Source: Isoptericola luteus
Lineage (GTDB): Bacteria > Actinomycetota > Actinomycetes > Actinomycetales > Cellulomonadaceae
DNA: 64,000 nucleotides
Direction: 5' to 3'
Assembly (NCBI RefSeq): GCF_020297055.1
Contig: NZ_JAIXCQ010000005.1
Location: 62,001-126,000 of the forward strand
Made by a program: the position numbers and the translations under genes. Shown here piece after piece: positions 59,895 to 64,000 of the stretch (its first letter is position 1; every line of letters starts with the position of its first letter). The notes beneath the pieces are model-generated. The model searched no databases. It saw only the letters and a list, made by a program, of their open reading frames with translations, and was not told the origin of the DNA.

Positions 59895-60092
59895 ATGGCC
59901 GGTCAGGAACGGATCAACCCGCAGCACGAGGACCGCACGCCCGACGACGACGCGGGCGCTCCCGCCCCGGCCGCCCCGCAGGCGACGGAGCGCGACGCCG
60001 AGGTCGACGCCCTGCTGGAGGAGATCGACGAGGTGCTGGAGTCGAACGCCGAGTCGTTCGTCCGGGGCTTCGTGCAGAAGGGCGGTCAGTGA
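59895..60092 (+). CDS. pup: Prokaryotic ubiquitin-like protein Pup
   Basis: A 65-residue disordered protein. The helix that binds ARC is VDALLEEIDEVLESNAESF, followed by VRGFVQKGGQ. The C-terminal GGQ must be deamidated to Glu by Dop before PafA can attach it to lysines. ATG 59895 is preceded by GAAGGAGG. A frame open further upstream is ignored because those residues are not Pup. Confidence 0.96.
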   Translation: MAGQERINPQHEDRTPDDDAGAPAPAAPQATERDAEVDALLEEIDEVLESNAESFVRGFVQKGGQ

Positions 60093-60098
60093 GGCTCC

Positions 60099-61025
60099 AT
60101 GACAGGTTCCGCTGACACCTCCGGACGGCTCCCGGACGCGTTCCTGCGTCCGGGGTCGTCGTCGTTCGTCGACTTCCTGGCCGCGCACTCGCCGGACCTG
60201 CTCCCGGGACGCCGTCCGGCGTCGGGCTCCCCGGCCGGTGCCGGCGACCCGCTCGCACCGCACGCGACCACGATCGTGGCACTGACGTTCGGCACCGACG
60301 GGGCGGACGGCGAGGCCGGCCGCGGCGTCGTGATGGCGGGGGACCGCCGCGCCACGATGGGCAACCTCATCGCCAGCCGCGAGATGGAGAAGGTCTTCGC
60401 GGCCGACGCCTACTCCGCGGTCGGCATCGCCGGGTCGGCGGGGATCGCCGTCGAGCTGGTCCGCCTCTTCCAGCTCGAGCTGGAGCACTACGAGAAGATC
60501 GAGGGCTCGCTGCTGTCGCTGGACGGCAAGGCGAACCGGTTGTCCACGATGATCCGGCAGAACCTGCCGCTGGCGATGCAGGGTCTCGCGGTGGTGCCGC
60601 TGTTCGGCGGCTACGACCTGGACCGCCGGGCCGGGCGCATCTTCAGCTATGACGTGACGGGCGGGCGCTACGAGGAGCACGACTACCACTCCGTCGGGTC
60701 CGGCTCGGTGTTCGCCCGCGGGGCGCTGAAGAAGCTCTGGCGTCCCGGCCTGGACGCCGACGGGGCGATCGCCACGGCGGTCGAGGCGCTCTACGACGCC
60801 GCCGACGACGACAGCGCCACGGGCGGGCCGGACACGGTCCGCCAGGTCTGGCCGGTCGTCGTGACCGTGACCGCGGGCGGCGTGCAGCACGCCCCCGACG
60901 ACCAGCTCGCCGAGATGGTCGAGGCGATCGTGGCCGAGCGCCGTACCGCGCACGTCGCGGCGCACGGCGACCGCCCGGCGGCCCGTCGCCGCACGGGCCG
61001 CGAGCAGGGGGGTGCCCACGCATGA
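60099..61025 (+). CDS. prcB: 20S proteasome beta subunit PrcB
   Basis: A 308-residue threonine protease. A 56-residue propeptide precedes TTIVALTFG, so processing between Ala56 and Thr57 frees the catalytic N-terminal Thr. [12 protein letters not shown] and [14 protein letters not shown] are conserved. The extra C-terminal tail is Arg/Ala-rich. It follows pup by six bases and overlaps prcA by ATGA. Confidence 0.94.
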   Translation: MTGSADTSGRLPDAFLRPGSSSFVDFLAAHSPDLLPGRRPASGSPAGAGDPLAPHATTIVALTFGTDGADGEAGRGVVMAGDRRATMGNLIASREMEKVFAADAYSAVGIAGSAGIAVELVRLFQLELEHYEKIEGSLLSLDGKANRLSTMIRQNLPLAMQGLAVVPLFGGYDLDRRAGRIFSYDVTGGRYEEHDYHSVGSGSVFARGALKKLWRPGLDADGAIATAVEALYDAADDDSATGGPDTVRQVWPVVVTVTAGGVQHAPDDQLAEMVEAIVAERRTAHVAAHGDRPAARRRTGREQGGAHA

Positions 61026-61744
61026 CGATGCCGTTCTACGTCTCGCCCGAGCAGCTGATGAAGGACCGGGCCGACTTCGCGCGCAAGGGCATCGCCCGCG
61101 GGCGGTCGGTCGTGGTGCTGGTGTACGACGACGGCATCCTGTTCGCGACGGAGAACCCGTCCCGGGCGCTGCACAAGATCTCGGAGATCTACGACCGCAT
61201 CGCGTTCGCCGCCGTGGGCAAGTACAACGAGTTCGAGAACCTGCGGGTGGCGGGCGTGCGCTACGCCGACCTGCGCGGCTACTCCTACGACCGCACGGAC
61301 GTCACGGCGCGGGGGCTGGCGAACGCCTACGCCCAGACGCTGGGCACGGTCTTCACCACGGAGTCCAAGCCGCTGGAGGTGGAGCTGGTGGTGGCGGAGG
61401 TGGGCGCGACGCCCGCCGACGACCAGATCTACCGGCTGTCCTACGACGGCTCTGTGGCGGACGAGCACGGCTTCGTCGTCATGGGCGGCCGGGCGGAGCA
61501 GCTGCACGAGCGGCTGGCGGGCGCCTGGAGCGAGGGCATGACGCTGCCGCAGGTGTTGGGCGTCGCGGTGCGCACCCTGGGCAGCGTCGGCGCGGACGGC
61601 GCGCTGGCGACGGAGGGCGCGGAGCGAGAGATCGCCCCGACGGGGCTCGAGGTCGCCGTGCTGGATCGGCACCGTGACCGGCGGGCGTTCCGCCGGCTGC
61701 ACGGCCCGGCGCTGGCCGGGTTGCTCGACCAGCACGACGAGTAG
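61022..61744 (+). CDS. prcA: 20S proteasome alpha subunit PrcA
   Basis: A 240-residue alpha subunit. The N-terminal gate region is [20 protein letters not shown], then [21 protein letters not shown]. It forms the outer rings that bind the ARC C-terminus. The start overlaps the prcB stop by four bases, so the two are made in equal amounts. Confidence 0.94.
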   Translation: MTMPFYVSPEQLMKDRADFARKGIARGRSVVVLVYDDGILFATENPSRALHKISEIYDRIAFAAVGKYNEFENLRVAGVRYADLRGYSYDRTDVTARGLANAYAQTLGTVFTTESKPLEVELVVAEVGATPADDQIYRLSYDGSVADEHGFVVMGGRAEQLHERLAGAWSEGMTLPQVLGVAVRTLGSVGADGALATEGAEREIAPTGLEVAVLDRHRDRRAFRRLHGPALAGLLDQHDE

Positions 61745-61784
61745 CGGGTCGACGACGAGGCACGGCTGAGGGAGAGGGGACGGC

Positions 61785-63146
61785 GTGGACCGCAGGATCT
61801 TCGGTCTGGAGACCGAGTACGGCGTCACGTGCGCGGCCGACGACGGGCGCGGCCTGTCCGCGGACGAGGTCGCGCGCTACCTGTTCCGCAAGGTCGTGGC
61901 GTGGGGGCGCTCGTCGAACGTGTTCCTGCGCAACGGGTCGCGGCTCTACCTCGACGTCGGATCCCACCCGGAGTACGCGACCGCCGAGTGCGACGACGTG
62001 CGCCAGCTCGTGGCGTACGACCGCGGGGGCGAGCGCATCCTCGAGGGGCTCGTGGCCGACGCCCAGCAGCGTCTGGAGCACGAGGGGCTCGCGGGCAAGG
62101 TGCACCTGTTCAAGAACAACACCGACTCCGCGGGCAACTCCTACGGCTGCCACGAGAACTACCTCGTGCGGCGCCAGGGCGACTTCTCGCGGCTGTCCGA
62201 GGTGCTGGTGCCGTTCTTCATCACCCGGCAGGTGCTGACCGGGGCCGGCAAGGTGCTCGCCACGCCGCGGGGGGCGGTGTACTGCCTGTCCCAGCGCGCG
62301 GACCACATCTGGGAGGCGGTCTCCAGCGCCACGACGCGCTCGCGCCCGATCATCAACACCCGCGACGAGCCGCACGCGGACGCCGAGAGCTACCGCCGCC
62401 TGCACGTCATCGTGGGCGACTCCTCGATGGCGGAGCCGACCACCATGCTCAAGGTCGGCGCCACCGACCTGGTGCTGCGCCTCATCGAGGCGGGCGTGCC
62501 CATGCGCGACCTCAGCCTGGAGAACCCGATCCGCGCGATCCGGGAGATCAGCCACGACTCCACGGGCCTGCACCCCGTCCAGCTCGCGAACGGGCGCACG
62601 GCCACGGCGGTCGACATCCAGTTCGAGTACTTCCAGCGGGTGCGCGAGCACGTCGACGCGCACCTCGACCCCACGCCCGTCGTCAAGCAGGTCCTCGACC
62701 TGTGGGAGCGGGGCCTGCGGGCCCTCGAGTCCGGCGACCTGACGATGGTCGAGCGGGAGCTCGACTGGGTGATCAAGCTGCGGATCATCGACCGCTACCG
62801 CGCCAAGCACGGCCTGGAGCTCGACGACCCGCGCATCGCGCGCCTCGACCTGGCCTACCACGACATCTCCCGCACCGAGGGCCTGTACAACCTGCTGGCC
62901 GCCCGCGGGATGGTGGAGCGCGTGGTGACGGACCTGGAGGTCTTCGAGTCGACGGCCGTGCCGCCGCCCACGACGCGGGCCAAGCTGCGCGGCGACTTCG
63001 TGCGAGCCGCGCAGGACGCCCGCCGCGACTACACGGTGGACTGGGTGCACCTCAAGCTCAACGACCAGGCGCAGCGCACCGTGCTGTGCAAGGACCCGTT
63101 CCGCAGCGTCGACGAGCGGGTGGAACGGCTCATCGAGTCCATGTAG
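61785..63146 (+). CDS. pafA: Pup ligase PafA
   Basis: A 453-residue glutamine-synthetase-fold ligase that links Pup to target lysines. It begins [19 protein letters not shown], then [20 protein letters not shown] with the catalytic Asp, and [20 protein letters not shown]. Unlike Dop it has no loop insertion. GTG 61785 follows GAGGGAGAGGGGA. It is of usual length. Confidence 0.95.
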   Translation: MDRRIFGLETEYGVTCAADDGRGLSADEVARYLFRKVVAWGRSSNVFLRNGSRLYLDVGSHPEYATAECDDVRQLVAYDRGGERILEGLVADAQQRLEHEGLAGKVHLFKNNTDSAGNSYGCHENYLVRRQGDFSRLSEVLVPFFITRQVLTGAGKVLATPRGAVYCLSQRADHIWEAVSSATTRSRPIINTRDEPHADAESYRRLHVIVGDSSMAEPTTMLKVGATDLVLRLIEAGVPMRDLSLENPIRAIREISHDSTGLHPVQLANGRTATAVDIQFEYFQRVREHVDAHLDPTPVVKQVLDLWERGLRALESGDLTMVERELDWVIKLRIIDRYRAKHGLELDDPRIARLDLAYHDISRTEGLYNLLAARGMVERVVTDLEVFESTAVPPPTTRAKLRGDFVRAAQDARRDYTVDWVHLKLNDQAQRTVLCKDPFRSVDERVERLIESM

Positions 63147-63220
63147 TGGAAGAACCGCCCGGGATGTACGCCCGGCGGCCGTCGCCCGGGCAAGGGTGGT
63201 TGCCGTGGCAGAATGTCGCG

Positions 63221-64000
63221 GTGCCTCGCCGTGCGACCCCCCTGCTGGCCCTCCTTCTCGGCAGCACCCTTGCCCTGACCGGGTGCTCGTCGTCGGTGCT
63301 GCGCGAGCTCACGCCCACCCAGACGCCGTCGCAGGCTCCGGTGCAGGTCTCCGGGGCGGTGGGCGAGCCGCCGTCGCTGGACTACGGCGAGCCGTACACG
63401 GTGGTGCAGCCGGGGTCGCGCACGATCTGGCCCGGCACAGGCCATCCCGTGGCCGACGGCGAACCGGTGCTGCTCAACATGCACGCCGAGGACGGCACCG
63501 ACGGCGCCGTGATCTCGAGCACGTTCATGGACGCGCCCGCCTGGTACACGATGTCGCCGGAGTCGCTGGGGTCCAACCTCTACGACACGCTGCGGGGCCA
63601 GCGGGTCGGCGCGCGCCTCCTGCTTGTGGAGGAAGACGGTGGCGTCCCGGTGATCCTCGTGATCGACGTGCTGCCCACCCGGGCCGCCGGCAACGAGGTG
63701 CCCACGGTGGAGGGCCTTCCCGAGGTCGAGCGCGCCGACGACGGCACGCCGTACGTCAAGATCCCCGAGGACGCGAAGGCTCCCGGGGACCTCGTCGTCC
63801 AGCCGCTGGTGCGCGGGAGCGGCCCCCAGGTGCAGGTGGGGCAGGTCGTGACGATGCGGTTCACCGCGGTGCGCTGGAGCGACGGCCGCGCGTTCGACTC
63901 GACGTGGGAGGCCGGGGCCCGGCCGCAGTCGGCCACGATCGGCATCGGGCAGCTCATCGAGGGGCTCGACGAGGGCCTGCTCGAGCAGACGGTGGGGTCG
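63221..64000 (+). CDS. FKBP-type peptidyl-prolyl isomerase lipoprotein, N-terminal part (cut by window edge)
   Basis: The frame is open from GTG 63221 to the window end (260 residues). A lipobox LTGC gives Cys22. Two FKBP-like halves are visible: a divergent one (residues about 70-160, EPVLLNMHAEDGTDG) and a second with QVVTMRFTAVRWSDGRAFDSTWEAG and GIGQLIEGLDEGLLEQTVGS, the usual FKBP core. It would act outside the membrane in protein folding. FKBP genes directly after pafA are standard in actinobacteria. CAGAAT ends seven bases before the GTG. Confidence 0.85.
   Translation, partial: MPRRATPLLALLLGSTLALTGCSSSVLRELTPTQTPSQAPVQVSGAVGEPPSLDYGEPYTVVQPGSRTIWPGTGHPVADGEPVLLNMHAEDGTDGAVISSTFMDAPAWYTMSPESLGSNLYDTLRGQRVGARLLLVEEDGGVPVILVIDVLPTRAAGNEVPTVEGLPEVERADDGTPYVKIPEDAKAPGDLVVQPLVRGSGPQVQVGQVVTMRFTAVRWSDGRAFDSTWEAGARPQSATIGIGQLIEGLDEGLLEQTVGS

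Noticed and set aside
57075-61019. A 1,314-codon open frame on the minus strand
   Set aside because: It is antisense to arc, dop, pup and prcB, which have clear family motifs; the product is low-complexity Arg/Ala/Gly with no domain. Long antisense frames are normal at this G+C.

Overview
The window comes from a high-G+C actinobacterium, most likely in the Micrococcales near Cellulomonadaceae or Promicromonosporaceae. This rests on very high G+C, frequent GTG starts, a complete Pup-proteasome locus, a mycothiol gene (mshC), an imuA'-imuB-dnaE2 mutasome behind an actinobacterial LexA box, and a cellulose-type AA10 LPMO with a CBM2. The species cannot be named from the sequence alone.

Layout. 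Bases 1-2500: the end of a siderophore-interacting protein, then a lower-G+C island holding a collapsed Rhs/YD-repeat gene with an intact toxin-like tip, a small downstream ORF that could be its immunity gene, and a long hairpin. 2.5-21.7 kb: a catabolic cluster with two SDRs, a TetR regulator, a quinone-type oxidoreductase, a five-gene Liv-type ABC importer, an acyl-CoA ligase, an ACAD10/11-type acyl-CoA dehydrogenase and its partner APH-type kinase, a thioesterase, a QsdR-like regulator, a second acyl-CoA dehydrogenase, a thiolase, a MaoC hydratase and a FabG-type reductase. Four copies of one TetR-type palindrome (consensus CATACCG-N6-CGGTATG) precede four of its transcription units. The paired kinase and ACAD11-like enzyme, together with a QsdR-like repressor, suggest catabolism of 4-hydroxyacids or gamma-lactones through phosphorylated acyl-CoAs. 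This is inference.

21.9-28 kb: LexA box and the SOS mutasome. 28-35 kb: acetyltransferase, RIO-type kinase with a candidate leader peptide, metallo-beta-lactamase-fold protein, YdjM-like membrane hydrolase, zinc glucose dehydrogenase overlapping a GH15 enzyme, and tRNA-Leu(GAG). 35-48.6 kb: small membrane protein, AI-2E family permease, acetyltransferase, a flavin monooxygenase/BASS transporter/epimerase operon, an ABC-F protein with a possible leader ORF, LPMO, M20 peptidase, fructosamine kinase, DUF5703 protein, an acidic protein and an aldo/keto reductase. 48.6-54.9 kb: UppP, MshC, PAC2 protein, HAD phosphatase, RecB-like nuclease and site-2 protease. 55-64 kb: TrmI, the ARC/Mpa ATPase, Dop, Pup, PrcB, PrcA, PafA and the start of an FKBP lipoprotein.

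Themes across the window: many genes carry a TANNNT -10 box ending exactly seven bases before the start codon, which fits leaderless mRNAs; tandem repeats in multiples of three bases occur in protein tails and loops; and long palindromes occupy several gene junctions.
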